Shown here: in pieces, positions 37,804 to 50,384 of the stretch | Layout of the letters: every line of letters starts with the position of its first letter | Numbering within the stretch: the stretch's first letter is position 1 | Assembly (NCBI GenBank): GCA_037833965.1 | Contig: AP031355.1 | Coordinates: 29,723,501 to 29,787,500 of the forward strand | DNA: 64,000 bases | Source of the DNA: Marchantia polymorpha subsp. ruderalis | Taxonomy: Eukaryota; Streptophyta; Marchantiopsida; Marchantiales; Marchantiaceae | Direction of reading: 5' to 3' | The notes under the pieces: model-generated | Seen by the model: only the letters and a program-made list of their open reading frames with translations | The model's database searches: none | Told to the model about the DNA's origin: nothing | Translations under genes and position numbers: made by a program

Positions 37804-40800
37804 TTAGCTTGGTGGTGCTTCCAGGCGCAGATAGTCGTACATAACCCCATTGTATGGACCTGAAGCTTTCCTTTGCGTCAAGTAGATGCTATTGCTTCCC
37901 TTCTTCAGATCTGCCGCTGGAATGTCGATATTATAGAGCACATATATCCCTTGAATACCATGCCGTGCAATAGCGTTGTCTTTGCCAAATGCCGGCGTTT
38001 CGTACACAGGCTTCGATGAAACATCGTTCACACGGACCTGCGGACGACATGGATAGCAGAACTTTACTACAATACTTTTTGATATTTATGGAACGAACTT
38101 CGAAGGATGGAGCATCGTTTTACAAGAATGTATGCCTGAATTGTCCTCTTCAGTCATGTCCAAGCTCTAGGTTTATGATTCTGATCGACTGGGAAAGCGT
38201 CTTGACAGTAAACAATGACCGCGAATTATATAGAGAGAACCGTGTCATAAGTTTGCAAACCTGGATAGCTGAAACCTGTGCCTGGGCGATGGCCATGCGA
38301 AGCTTATAAGCGCCCTTGCTTTCGTCAAAGCTTGAGAGCTCGAACTTGATCTGCCATCTTGTTGCTGTGTAAGTCCCATCAGAGTGTCGCCTGCATAGGG
38401 TGGCATTGAAGCGACAGATTTGTCAGTTACCGACTTAAGCAAGGAGAGAAAAGAATGTGACAGGCAGGCTACAGACAGGCACTCTCAAAAACGATCAGTC
38501 AGGAGCACTCTCATTAAACTCTTATATCTCACTTTGCAGCAGCAGTGCTTGAGTTGATCTACTCACCTTGTGTTGTGTGCAAAGTACCAATCCTTTTTGT
38601 AGTCACTCGTCCCCACCGTGTAGACTAGATCCTGTGATGGATAAAGCTCCGAGTACCTTGCCCATAGACCATAGTTGCGCCATCTGGAAATTATCCATTC
38701 CATTTACAGCACATTAAATTTATCATGCGATCGTTCCATGTGGAACTAACGCATCAAACCGCTCGAGCGAAATATTGCAATCAGTCAATATGGAAAAAAG
38801 GAACTGTCCCATATATAGACTGTCCTCCCAATCGTCAGGATGAATTTCAAAGGAATGACGTTAGATCTTTGTCTGTCACTAACTCCAACGAGCAGTACTC
38901 AATGTTTTGAACCAGTGTATGAGAAGTTGTTACGGACTGAAATGGACGATGGTGTTGCATTGCTGAAAGTAGGAAGAACTAAAATTTTAGATGGCTGCCT
39001 GAGAGTCTAGGAAGCTGCTAAGGAAATCACAAGGACGACAGAGGCATGGATTCAAAATCCTGAGGTGGCTTTACCACCCTTTACAGAAGCTGCTCAAGAC
39101 GTGAACAAGTTCCAAATGTCTGAATCAAATCATCTGTGATTTTTCCCTCCCAATATCTTGCCTACCAATTTGTTAAGTGTTATACAAATTTAGCTTTCTC
39201 GTGTCTGGCAGCAAATATGAAAGCGAGGTCGACACAGTCACCAAGTCAATAATAAGACAGATTCAGGAAAGAGAAGAGGTTGGGACTAACTTTTCGGTAT
39301 CGACGTACAGACTGTTGGGGTATTTTGGATTGGGGTCCGGAATGTAGAATTCAGCCGCTGTTCGACTGGGAGTACCGATTTCCCAAGATGTAGGTCCAAA
39401 TCGTGGAGGCTCATAAGTAAGAGTACCCAGCGATATTTCTTCACCTGCAAATAATTAACAACCGGTGGATTTGGTCATTAGCATGATATGAACTTGCAAG
39501 GCTTCAATTAGTGCAAGCGAGTACCTCCATACTACGTATCTTCGTCTGTGTATTCAAACCCAGCTTTAGATTTGCTAACCTTCTTCGCTGCTCGGGAGTG
39601 AATTACTAAGTGAATTTATTTCCTCGAAAACTCTGAATTAACGCAACATGTGTCTACTCCTGCCTCCGCTGCTACATCAATTTCATCAATCTCGGGACCC
39701 ATACGAAGTATGATGTGCCCCCCTGGCCTAAATTCCACCACACTTGGAATTTCAAACCTGTTATCAGGGTGCTCCTGATGCATCTTACTGTGTACTTCAT
39801 GCAGCCAGAGTGCTGGCGATCCTCCCCTCCCTACTGAGGGTGAAGAGTTTTCAAGTCACTTAAGGTATGGGCATGAGGTAGCCTGACCACTCATTCACTT
39901 AACGACATCCTTGGATGAAATTTTCATTTCATACTCTCGAGGATGCAAGATGGTCACCTGCTGAAACTTTGATGTCTCCTGATTTCTTGTAGTCACCGAT
40001 AACAGAAGGCACAAATGCGAACAGACTGTAGGTTCCAGCACGGACATGTTTAATTGTAAAGTTGCCATCTTGATCTGCTTGGACCCAGAACTGGTACCCC
40101 TGCTCACAACCAAGGGAGATCGTCAAATGAATTCTAGCCAGAGACGAGCTTATTTGTTTCTATAAATTGGACTTTGAAGTTATAGCAATCTAGTCATTCA
40201 AAACTCGTACCGAGTAGTAGTACATCTGATGCTTTCGGCCTGGCTTGCTTTACGAAAGAAATTTCGTCCTATTCAGTAAATTTACTCACCTTACTCTCCT
40301 TTTGCCACGATCCCGCCGCTCCAGGCTTTGCCAATCCTACCAGTGCGTCTCTGGCAGAACTCGTTTTAGACTTCGCGTATCTGCACCAGCTCAGAGCATA
40401 AAGAATTTGGAAAGGCAGACATTTTTGCACACTCTGAAATTTTCACCTGCTGAAGACAAATAACTACGTTTAACCTTCATTCCGGTATTTATTCACCACT
40501 ATATTAAAAGAAAGTCAATAAGGAGGCTTCTGAATCACTGTACTTGTCAGAAACTATGAGTCGCCCTTTGACTTGTGCTCTGCTTGCTGACTTGGGATAG
40601 TCCGAGGAAGAGGGCCAGGAATACGGCCATGCATTAAGTTCTTTTTTCAGCTGGACATACAAATCAAAACCTTTAGTTGAGCTGGCTGAGAAGAAGATCT
40701 CAAACAGAAAGTCTCAAACAGAAGGTCTCAAACAGAAAACTTGCGCTCGAGTGCAATCGAGGAAGCTGCTCTGGACGTACATTGCAAGATCAAATCGTAA

Positions 40801-43255
40801 CCTTGACGGGGTATGGTAGTAAATAATTACAGCTGCAAATTCTGATTGGAAAAGTTGACTGTAGAACATTTATACCTCTGCTTTGGCATCGTCCCAGAGA
40901 GCACGAACTGCGGTTCCAGCAGCCTTCTTGTTGAGGTAAACATAGACTGGACCGAAGACCTTCTTCCAAGACTCGCCATCTCGAAATTGAGGACAGAGCT
41001 CTATACCAGCAAAGTGTGCACTGTGAAACATCTGGGCCAGGGACGCAGCCAACAATAACTGTCAGGAATCAGGTGGTTAATAAGGTCGTTTTAAAGGCCT
41101 AGCGAGAACAAAACTCGTGTATAGACGATATCTGCCTTAAAGAGCCATTTCTGTACTCTCATTCTTACCCCAAGACAAGTAGGACCAGAGTGGGATGTAA
41201 GATCCTGTTTGGTCGGACCTCCATTCCGAAACTCATTGCTAGCTGTGATCATCCAAAATCCAACAACTGGATCGGACTCGTTGGCCACCCACCCGTGGAC
41301 CTTGTTGTCCCTGTTGTTTAGAGCATACTGATACTTGTCATCGACCTACAGAAAGAAAAATGACAATAGTGAAGGGTTCATGAGGCGAAAGTGGTACAAA
41401 TCACGATCCGCTTGTGCATATGAGAAGGAAGATGTTTCATTCCACATACTCTACATGAACTAAAAGAAGGGAGATGGTTCGATCAAAACAGACTTGTGTA
41501 CTTCAAAGCTTACTTGTCCTTTCAAAGCTGAATTCTTTGGATTGGTAAGAAGCCTGGCTTCTTTGTATGCTAGTTGTTCGCTTCGAGCATCCGATAAGTC
41601 GGAAGGCTCAGGCATCAGCTTGATTTTGTTATCAGCGAGTGCTATGTAGTGGAAACTGCAGTCGAATTTCCAAGTTAGCTCTGAGCCAAGATCGATTTGT
41701 ACTATGATCTCAAGCGTGACTGCAAAACGAAGGCAACCTAGATAGATCTGTTTAGATAAACAGCGACGAGACAATCACAATTACAAGCGAATAGGAATGA
41801 GGGTGAAGGCATAGTACTCGGTTTCGCGAAGCTTGAAACAAACTCGAGTTTGACCCATGTCAAAGTCAGGCCATCCTGAAGATCGTGAGTAAATGGCGTA
41901 GGTGTAAAACCCTGAGTGGCCTCGTACCAGGACAAACCTGGATATGTTGACAGGGCGAGAGGTGAGTGAAGCAAATGTATCAAGAAACACAATCTAGTTT
42001 TTCTCAGCAATCAACTTAATGAGATTGCAACAATGTTACTTATACGCTTTCAGACATATGCAATTCTATACTGACGGACTTCAAAATTTGCTAGCATTGC
42101 AGCAATCGATCCTTTCACCTCTCCTGAGGCAGGTAGAAGAAATTTTGAATAGCTCAGAGAACTGAATATTCTTGCCAGCCTCCAGATTAACTACAGAACT
42201 TCATACATTTATCCTCACTAATGCTGTGCATATAGAAAATCAGAGCAGCACGTTGTTGAATTTTTCATTCTTTGATTACCTTTTGTCAATTGTCAGAGGC
42301 ACCATAGCTGGCGATCTACTTGAGTCGTACGGTCGGGTGAAGGAAAGCTCAACCTTATCACCATTCGACTCCACTACCTTATATTGAGTTGCAGATGGTC
42401 TGCAAAATTGTTTTCATTTTGTGAATGTATATCGCGGCTTCTGATCATGAACATGTACAGCATGCAACAGAAAAACAGAAAAACAGAAAAATGACAGTTC
42501 TAACATGGTTAACCGTGATGTTTCCAATTGTCATGCCTGATGTGATAATTATGTGAACCCACACCATCCTTCATAGTAACACTTTCTTCAGATTTTCAAA
42601 ACTTTGCTTGTGACCATGATGACGGATGATGTACGGAGCTGTAAGCTTTAAGTGGAATGATCGAATATGTACGCAGCACTTACGCATCATATGTGTCGGA
42701 TCCATCGACCTCATTCCAGTTCAGATCCCAATACCTGCATGGGGTAATCACCATGAGAAGGAAGTAGCACATATACCAGCAGAGCTAAACCATGCACTAG
42801 TTTTGAAACTGATGCAGCAGTTTGATTGTATTTCCACAAGCTTTCAGATGTCATCATGCAATTCAATGAGCTTAAGACTGGATGGACGTTACCCCCTGTT
42901 AGTTTCTGAGTTGGTAGATTCCAACACGTTGTCCATTCCACCGTATTTTATGCCTGTTACATGTCCCCCAGGCCTGGATATGGTGACTTGAACATATCCA
43001 TTGTCCATTACAACCTGCAACAATCGTCGAACGAATACCTCGATCAGATTTCCGAAGGGACTGCAGTGAATAGCAATAGCATTACATTTTGCAGGGAACC
43101 GCTGAATTATCTCATCGGAACTTCTGACAAACTTACAGTAACTCCCCGTATGATTTTGCAAATGAATTGACACACTTGTTCCAACTTATAGATGGCAGAA
43201 CTGAGGTATCAATTACCTTGCTGCTAGTAGATGTGTATGTCACATCAGGAGCCAT
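37804..43255 (-). CDS. Rhamnogalacturonate lyase (polysaccharide lyase family 4), 15 exons
   Basis: This enzyme family cleaves the rhamnogalacturonan I backbone of pectin by beta-elimination. Exons (minus) are 43255-43217, 43014-42893, 42734-42684, 42399-42280, 41937-41818, 41655-41514, 41345-41169, 41031-40876, 40650-40544, 40380-40290, 40099-39958, 39444-39291, 38683-38567, 38390-38261 and 38037-37804. All are GT-AG with matching phases, giving 633 residues, normal for plant members. Residues 14-320 form the catalytic beta-sandwich (VVMDNGYVQVTISRPGG, YWDLNWNEVDG, FVLVRGHSGFYTYAIY, PVVGFWMITASNEFRNGG). Residues about 330-415 are the fibronectin-III-like middle domain (VGLAKPGAAGSW, GDYKKSGDIKVSAG), and 425-633 the carbohydrate-binding-like domain (SWEIGTPSRTAAEFY, GVMYDYLRLE). 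No frame damage is seen. The start chosen is the first ATG after an acceptor near 43290. It leaves no signal peptide, so an upstream exon may be missing. Confidence 0.88.
40698..40739. repeat. Three-copy 14-bp tandem repeat in a lyase intron
   Basis: TCTCAAACAGAARG occurs three times in a row in the intron between exons 8 and 9 of the lyase gene. Confidence 0.9.
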
Positions 43256-43664
43256 CTTGATCCAAAAAGTGTCGTCAAATGTAGCAGCTGTCAACCAAAC
43301 ATCAAGTGTCATATTCAAGTGAAAAATATTTAAAACTTCAGTGGACTTTCAATTTGTCCAATCTGAAAACTCGAGAAACATGCGAGAAGAAGTTAATACC
43401 TGTTACCTATGAAGATCTTTACAGTCGAAAACTTTCTCAAAGCCGGAAGTCCTTAGAAACTACGATCTGCACACCACTCAGCGGCACATATTTGTCCTCC
43501 TAACTTTGATTGCTATTTTTTTCGCTTACTGTTAGTGATGATGCCTCGAAACAGCCTAAGAACTTAGCTCAATCATCAACTTCACCTCCACAAGTGAGAG
43601 CCGAACTTCGTCTGACTGACAATGCTAAAGGCAGATCAGTGACTTTGGCTGCGCAAAGCTGAGA

Positions 43665-43673
43665 GTTATATAG
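43665..43673 (-). promoter_or_regulatory. Candidate TATA box of the lyase gene
   Basis: On the minus strand CTATATAAC lies about 410 bases upstream of the chosen ATG. A GTAAGC donor near 43530 and the GACAG acceptor near 43290 would make a 5' UTR intron consistent with this promoter. Inference from sequence pattern only. Confidence 0.4.
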
Positions 43674-43679
43674 CGTTTA

Positions 43680-46357
43680 GCCCATCTTAAAATTACCAGG
43701 AGGGACCTGCACGAGGTGCATGCATTTGCACTCGACAGGTCTTATTCACGCTTACTCCACCTTACAGACGGACCCACATGAATTCCAGAAGGCACTCGGT
43801 CTTACTCAAATCAGCCTTCATTCATGGAGGAAATCGCCAGCCTAAGCTGATGGCAAGTCTAAAGAGATGTTTGAGAGCTTAAAATCATGTCTACTGTTCT
43901 TTGTTCTTCGGCCTCCATGTACTTGTGTGTGGTTTCTGTCCATTCCCACACGTGTTTTTATAAAGAATTCTTTCTATTTGGATTTCCATCTCGGACAGGT
44001 CTGTCAGTGACACACAACCACATGAATCTCAAGAACAAGACTTTTTCGAGAAAGAACCAAATCTGCTTTTAAATTAGCAATTGGGCGCACCAACCAATGA
44101 ATGAAAATCAGTTCAGTTACACTGGGAAAGTCTTCCAGTTTCTTTGCTCCGTTTCAGGGTCAGCTCAATGGGTCCATCTCCTGCATGGAGATGGACCCAT
44201 TGAGTATAATCTACAGTAGCCTCTGGGTGGTCATTCATGCAGGAAGCTGTTGCAGTGGCTATGTGAATACCGAAAAACAAGATAAAAGCTTGTATGAAGA
44301 CTAGAGAAAAGCTCTCCAGAACGTCAAGGAAAGAGAAGTCTAACTGAATGACTGATATTCGCCCTTTCCTTGAGGCTTTGATTAAGACCGTATGACGTCC
44401 TAGGAACTAAATCCTCGATCGCTTGAGTAAATCACGTGTCGGTTGATCTATAAATATGGATCGAGTTCTGGTACGGACACGTGATGCTATACAGAACATA
44501 TGTGTGCCTCAATATGCTACAGGCACACAGTCATTTACTTCTAGAAAATTAAGTTGACAGCTCTAGCATTGGTCAATCTAATGTAGGTTCATTAGTTTGT
44601 CTATGCGGATTTACTCCAAAGGCTAAATTTGTGTCTTGACTTGGTCTTTCAACAAAGACCATACCTCACTAGAACGGATAGAAAGTACGAAAGAGAGATG
44701 AAGGATTTGAAGAAAATTTTGAATCTTTTTTTTCCTATCTAAATAATACTGATAAACTTTCAACTTTCGAAGTAGAAGATTCTCTACTTCGAAGGTTGTG
44801 GAAGCAAGAAAATTAAAAAAAATGAAAAAATTGCATCTGCATGCTGTCCAGTAGATGAGACGATGTGAATTTTAAATTCTTCTTGTAGGCTCTCAGACGA
44901 AGAAAAAACAATTTCGTTCTGCAAGAATGGGAGCAGGCAGCTTTTTCCGGCTTCATATTGCAGGTAATAAACTGTACGTTTAGAACTTCATCTATGACTA
45001 TATCAGTGTAAAAACAACAAAACTGTATACCGCTCCTCATACATATGTGAGAAGGCCAAACTAAGATGGCACGTGCGTTTGTACGAATCAGTACCTTTTG
45101 AACAGGCATAGCCTGGGGTCAGAATAATGTAAGGGGCTTCCAATAAGTACCCTATTTCAGGAGTTCGCGCAGTAGACGATGGCCTGTTGCAAACATTAAT
45201 TTTACCAATATTTGCATATTTCCAATTACTCGTTCCATTTCTTTTGTTTGTAAAAGAGAGAAACAACCCTTGTGAATATGCATGACAAGCATGCTACATG
45301 TGGTTGATATGTATGATTGCGTTGCAGTCCAGCCAGTAGACATACTAACCAGAGTCGTCAAGATGCGCATCTCCCTGTGAAGAAATATGGTTCTCTAGTG
45401 ATATGATAACTGTCACCTCCTTATATTAAGGACCCCATATAAGTTCTCTGTACGGCCAAATTTATAAATTTTTTTTCAACTACTTCTGACTTCTCCTTTG
45501 TCCAACGGATCACAACTATGACAAAACTCCACTGCTTTAGAATACTTTTGAGACAAAAAAAACCGAGAGTATATGAAGTATCGGGAAAACTTTGTCTTGA
45601 ATCATAATTACGTTTCCCTGTTACATTGATTAGATCTTTCCATTATCCCTAATCCGGTTCTAGACATCTAACGGAGAAAACTAATTGTTAGAAATTGTGT
45701 AAGTCAAAACATTTGTTGGGATCCAATAGGATTCATTTCAGCAGAGGGGAAAACTCTTGACATGCTTGAACCCACCATGACCCTTGTTCTAATACGAATT
45801 CTTGTAACCCACCTAAGTACAAGAATTCAAAAACAATTAACTCAATAATGCCTCTAGACAATGTTCACACTGCTCAATCCAAAGAGGTCCACCAAAAATA
45901 GTTGAGATCCTTGTTGGAACAAGATTTACATGATTAATCTCTACATTAAAATCACCATATTCATGCCTTAGCATGTGTAAGGGACATTAATTATGAGCTT
46001 AATTATTTGATGTGAGGATGTATGTCTAATCATCAAATTTAGTTGGATATTTTTGAACTCTGACATTCAATCTTTTTCGTCTGCAGACCTACTCTCACAC
46101 TCCCTTTGCACGCCGTATGCAATGACGATCCAAACCCAATCATTTTTATTTCTTTTCTAATGATAAGCTCAACTTGACTCCAACACATTTCAATTTGATG
46201 CAATTGTGATAAGATCTAACGATCTTGTTGACAAATAGATTTTTTTTTTCTTCTTCATCTTAGTCGAAATACCCGGGCTCAAATAATGAGAAAGTGCAAA
46301 GGTCAAACCATGAAGACTCATGTCTGATGCGAGAAAGTTTTGTTAGCACCAGAGTAT
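43680..46357. other. Intergenic, no gene recognised
   Basis: Upstream of the lyase gene. Short ORFs only, AT-rich from about 45400. It contains a strong hairpin (44164-44204) and weaker inverted repeats at 44766-44793 and 45796-45828 (11-bp arms). No transposon motif was found before the LTR start at 46358. Confidence 0.35.
44164..44204. repeat. Perfect inverted repeat, 18-bp arms, 5-base loop
   Basis: Arms 44164-44181 and 44187-44204 are exact reverse complements around TGCAT. It is the longest perfect short-loop palindrome found here. Confidence 0.95.
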
Positions 46358-46877
46358 TGTGGTAACCCACTTTTTGTTTTTGTGCGGAATTAAAACGTTT
46401 TTGGAAAACAAGTACCGTGACAGCAACTGTAAATAGTAATCGGTACATAAAATAGAGTGAAAAGAGAGGATCGCGGGTCACGGAGAATCCAGGAGTTGGG
46501 AGGGGCTAGGATCAAGGTCCAGCGCCTTGGACGGCGCAGACGGTTTCTACTGGGGAGAGCGCCTTTGACGCCTTTGGCAACAGGTCCTTTGCTGAGGTGT
46601 CTTCGGCGATGCGCCTTCGGCGCTGACGCCTCCAGAGGATCTGTCGCTGAAGACGTACGAAGCATGTGCGACACACGCCTTCGTCACAGGGAAAACGACC
46701 TCGTCATTTTGTTCGCCTTCGGCCGTACGCCTTCAGCGATAAGTTCCTTCGCCCCAACACCTTCGGCACTAGCGACTTCGTCGCTAGCGCCGCCTTCGTC
46801 GATAGGTTTTGCCTTCGGCGTACGGAAGGCCTTTGCCTCTAGGATTCTCCTTCGATGAAAAGATGCGCCTTCAGCGG
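46358..46877 (+). mobile_element. 5' end of a + strand gypsy LTR, cut by insertion of the next element
   Basis: It begins with TGTGGTAACCCAC, the same start as the other LTRs in the window, and shares the following GCGGAATTAAAAC and TAAATAGTAATCGGTACA segments. It then runs into CCTTCGGCG-type repeats. It stops abruptly at 46877, where the end of a minus-strand LTR (TGTAATAACCC on the + strand) begins. The rest of this LTR should lie beyond the nested elements, outside the window. Confidence 0.8.
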
Positions 46878-47866
46878 TGTAATAACCCACCGAAGGCTAA
46901 ATCTGCAGTATAGTAGCAAAAAGGTCAAACCCACAAGGACAGAGGCAACACACAAAGTACAAAGTGTCACATTTAATAGACTATTGAAGAGTTTGAATTC
47001 TCAGGCAACTGTCACTCCCAGAAATACTGCAAGTGCTCAACTCTGAGGTCACTCGGAGGACGCATAGTGCAGCGTAGTTCACCCCAACACACACTTGAAA
47101 CTATAGAAACACAACTCAGAGGTCGGTTAGGACCTCTACATAAGATTTCAGGGGGAAAGTTTCTCACGAGTACATTCAGAGGCTCTGCAGGTAGTGACTC
47201 CCAACTCCGGCTTTTACAACCCTTCCACTAGTTTCTGCTAGCGCAGGGCACACGAGTTGGACTTCCTACTTCGGATGCGGTATCTTTGTCAAACCGAAGT
47301 CACTCACACACGGTGAACAACACACTCAACTCACAAAACCCGCAGAGATTACAGGTCCGAACTGAGAAACTCAACTGAGAAAAGATCCAGTGGCACACCA
47401 TAATAGTCCATTGACGAGTTTGAATTCTCAAGCACTAGTCATTCCCAGAAATACTGCAGAGGTTTGCCCGAAGGGCGCCTTCCGCAGCGTAACCTGAATT
47501 ACAACCAAGGCTTACTCGAAGTAACAAAACTTCACTTTGGCATTCAGGGGAAACATCCCGAAGGAGTACAATCGGGAACAATCACCCGAAGGTGTAGGGA
47601 CGAACTGTTCAAGTATCTAACAAGTTACTAGCTCTGAGCATTCAGCAATCACCTGCAGGTGTAGATCCAAACTGCTCAAGTATCTAACCAGTACACTGGC
47701 TCTGACCATTCGGCCGAAGGCCTTCAGCTACAAAATGCGGTATCTTCGTCAAGCTATAGCTCCTCTTGCGCGGTGACAGAACTAAGGACACAAACATGGA
47801 GAGAAAATGAGTTCCTGATCTGCACTTCCGAATCTGGAAGAATTCCAAGGCAAGACGCCTTGAATT

Positions 47867-47874
47867 ACTTTATA
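47867..47874 (-). promoter_or_regulatory. LTR TATA box
   Basis: TATAAAGT on the minus strand, at the same place relative to the LTR end as in the other two LTRs. Sequence downstream would be R-U5. Confidence 0.6.
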
Positions 47875-47913
47875 CCCTCTAAGTCCTAACTAACACTTTA
47901 CGCTTGCACTACA

Positions 47914-50384
47914 CTACACTACGCTGCAGCATCCTGCAGATCCTGTACTGTGACTTCTGCGCGACGGACTGCCGCGCGCTAACTCCCTACCCGACCAGTC
48001 TTCAGCTTGACTGCGCAAGCCCAGCTGCCGCAACACCGCATTCAGCTCCGCCTCAAGGTTTGCCATGGCGTCCCGCGACCTTGATAGGTACGCATCTAGC
48101 TTCTTAGCCACTCGCCGCCGGCTCCGACTGTCACCCGACATCAAACCCACCGCACGAAGCTCTAATTCGCGCAAGGTGAGTTTCTCCTGCGCAGCCACTT
48201 CCCAGAGTGTGTATCCTCTGAGACAGTGGTTGACTCGCTTCACCAACTCTTCCTTCGTGCGATCTGCCTCCCGCCGGCGATCGTCTTCAACCACTACCAA
48301 GTGCAACTCCGCATCCGCACGCTGTGCGCTCAATTCGCCGAACTCCGATTGCAGTTTGCGGATTAACTCTTCATCCACCTGGCGTGCGAGCTGACACTGC
48401 TCTAGCAACCGTGTTTGCCGCACGAGCTCCTCTGACAAAATTTGATTCTGAGTCTGCTCAGAATCCAGCTCATCCGCGAGCTTCGCTTTCTCCTAGGCGA
48501 ACTCCTTCTTCGCCTCCTCAAACTTCTCATCGCGCGTCTGGTCGACGGCCTTTTGCAGCTTCCGCGAAAGAGCAATGTGGCCCCACAGTGCCTTGTTCTT
48601 CAATCGTAGATCCTGGATGTCCCCATCCAAGTGTGCCAACAACTTGCTAGTTCGGACTTTAGTGCGAGTCCGCCTGCGCACTAATTCGACATAGGACCCA
48701 GGTTGGCGGGGGTCTGCGTACTTCGTCACCTTGAGATCGAGATACCTCAGCAGAGGTACCACCTGCTCGCATAGTGCCGCCGTCGGCGTGCCTGCCACCG
48801 ATTGCTCCTCCTCCTCGTCCGAGCCCGATTCTACTTCTCCGTCATCCTCCGAACTGAGGATTTTGGTCGCCATTGAATTCCTTGGCGATTCTCGGGAGTT
48901 GGGCTGCCTAGCGTCTGCTTGTGCTGCTGCTGCCGCCGCACTGCTCCTTGCCAAAATGTCTAATGCGATGGGGGATCCTGTCGCTACCAACGCCGCAGCG
49001 CCGAAGGCACACGTGCCTCTTCCTTCTCCTTGTCGTTTTGCTCCTCTGATGGGTCTTTCGCCGAAGGCGCTTCTGCTGGCTACGCTTCCGCCGAAAGTGG
49101 CTCGCCCGAAGTTCCTTGGGCCGAAGGCGCACCTTCCGGCAGTTCTTCCGCCGAAGGCGCTTGCCCCGAAGGCTCCCTATTCGCAATCTCTTGGGTCGAA
49201 GGCCCTTGAGCCGAAGGCGCATTTTCCGCCGTCTCCAGCGCCGAAGGCGATTCCGCCAAAGGCGAGTCCGCCAACGGTATTCGAGCGGAACACCTATCCG
49301 TCGCCGGCACGTTCGTCGGTGCCGCGTGTCGTCTCTCCTGGCCCGAAGGCCGTTCGACTTCAGCCGAAGGCGTCCGTGCCTTCGGCGTAGGAAGGTCCGC
49401 TGACTCCTCCGCAGTCCGTGTGTTCCCATCCTCCTCCGAGGATGGTGACTCCTTCTCTCCTGCGGCACGCCCCGTCTTCACGCTACTTGCAGGCAACACG
49501 AGCCTGCGTGCTTTCTGCTTCGGCCGACTACAGAGCTCGTGCAGTGGCCGCTTCCGTTTGAGAGCAGCCGAATCGCGATGTTGGCTCTTCTCTGCTTCTC
49601 CCTTCCATCTCCGCTTCCGCGGCACTCGCGCTGCGAGTGATTCTCCTTCAGCTCTTGGTTGGGCTGGTGGCGTGGAGGCAGGAGTCTCTTCCTCGTCGGT
49701 GTCAACCTCGACGTCCTTCACATACCGCCCGGGATTGCTGCGTGACAGCAATGGAAACTGAACTCGCTCGGTCGCGGTTAGGCAACCCATCGACCGATAG
49801 AAATTGATCAAGAAGGGGGAGAGGTGATTGATCGATCCCCCCTTCTCCTCAAACGCATGCTGCCGCGTTATCTTCCATAGGATACGAGCCCAGTGAATTG
49901 GAGCTCCGATCAACGCCAGCTCCACGAATGCCACTTGCCAAGAAGTGATGTAGGTGGTCCTATGCGGCTGCAAGAGTTGGAGAAGTGCTACCGCGACATT
50001 TCTACGGTAGCGATCCTTGTAGTGCCGGATCTTGTACCCGTTCTTGCTAGACTTGCTGCTCTTGAAAAGGGCCGCGAAGGAAATCTCCTCCTCCTTCGTG
50101 ACCTTGATGCTCTCGCTATCGAAGAGGAGATGCCCGTCCTCTCCCGCACATCTTCCCAACACTTGTTCCCAGTCCTCGATGATCCATCGCTCTACGTGCG
50201 GTTGAAACCCGCGCGTAGGTTGGTCTCTCTCCTTCTGCCACTCGCGCACCATGTCATGACACACGTAATTCCACCCCCACAGGAGAAAATCGAGCTTCAC
50301 CGCAGTCAGCTCGTGCTGGAAAGCGCGCAGCCCAATTTGCGGAAGCTTCAGCGGAATCATCGGCAGCTGTGTTGCTTTCGACAT
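47914..50384 (-). pseudogene. Broken copy of the LTR-embedded ORF
   Basis: Three collinear pieces match the intact ORF at 57544-60408. The piece 50384-49080 (434 codons) starts MSKATQLPMIPLKLPQ and contains KLDFLLWGWNYVCHDMVREW, HLLFDSESIKVTK and HLSPFLINFYR. The piece 48990-48493 has an acidic patch and YVELVRRRTRTKV. The piece 48438-47914 has EELVRQTRLLEQCQLARQ, EKLTLRELELRA and SGDSRSRRRVAKKL. The first and second pieces are in different frames, with the shift inside the repeat-rich middle. The second and third share a frame and are separated by a TAG at 48495-48493. It was therefore once a protein of similar layout with a shorter middle. The function of the family is unknown. Confidence 0.8.

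Noticed and set aside
46457-46858. + strand ORF of 133 codons with FGRTPSA-like repeats
   Set aside because: It lies inside the truncated LTR start and is produced by CCTTCGGCG repeats. It has no match to the embedded ORF.
48731-49390. Long + strand ORF rich in PKA repeats, opposite the LTR-embedded ORF
   Set aside because: It is the antisense shadow of the repeat-rich middle of the minus-strand ORF. The GCCGAAGGC repeats remove stops on both strands, and it has no homologue in the other LTR beyond the repeats.
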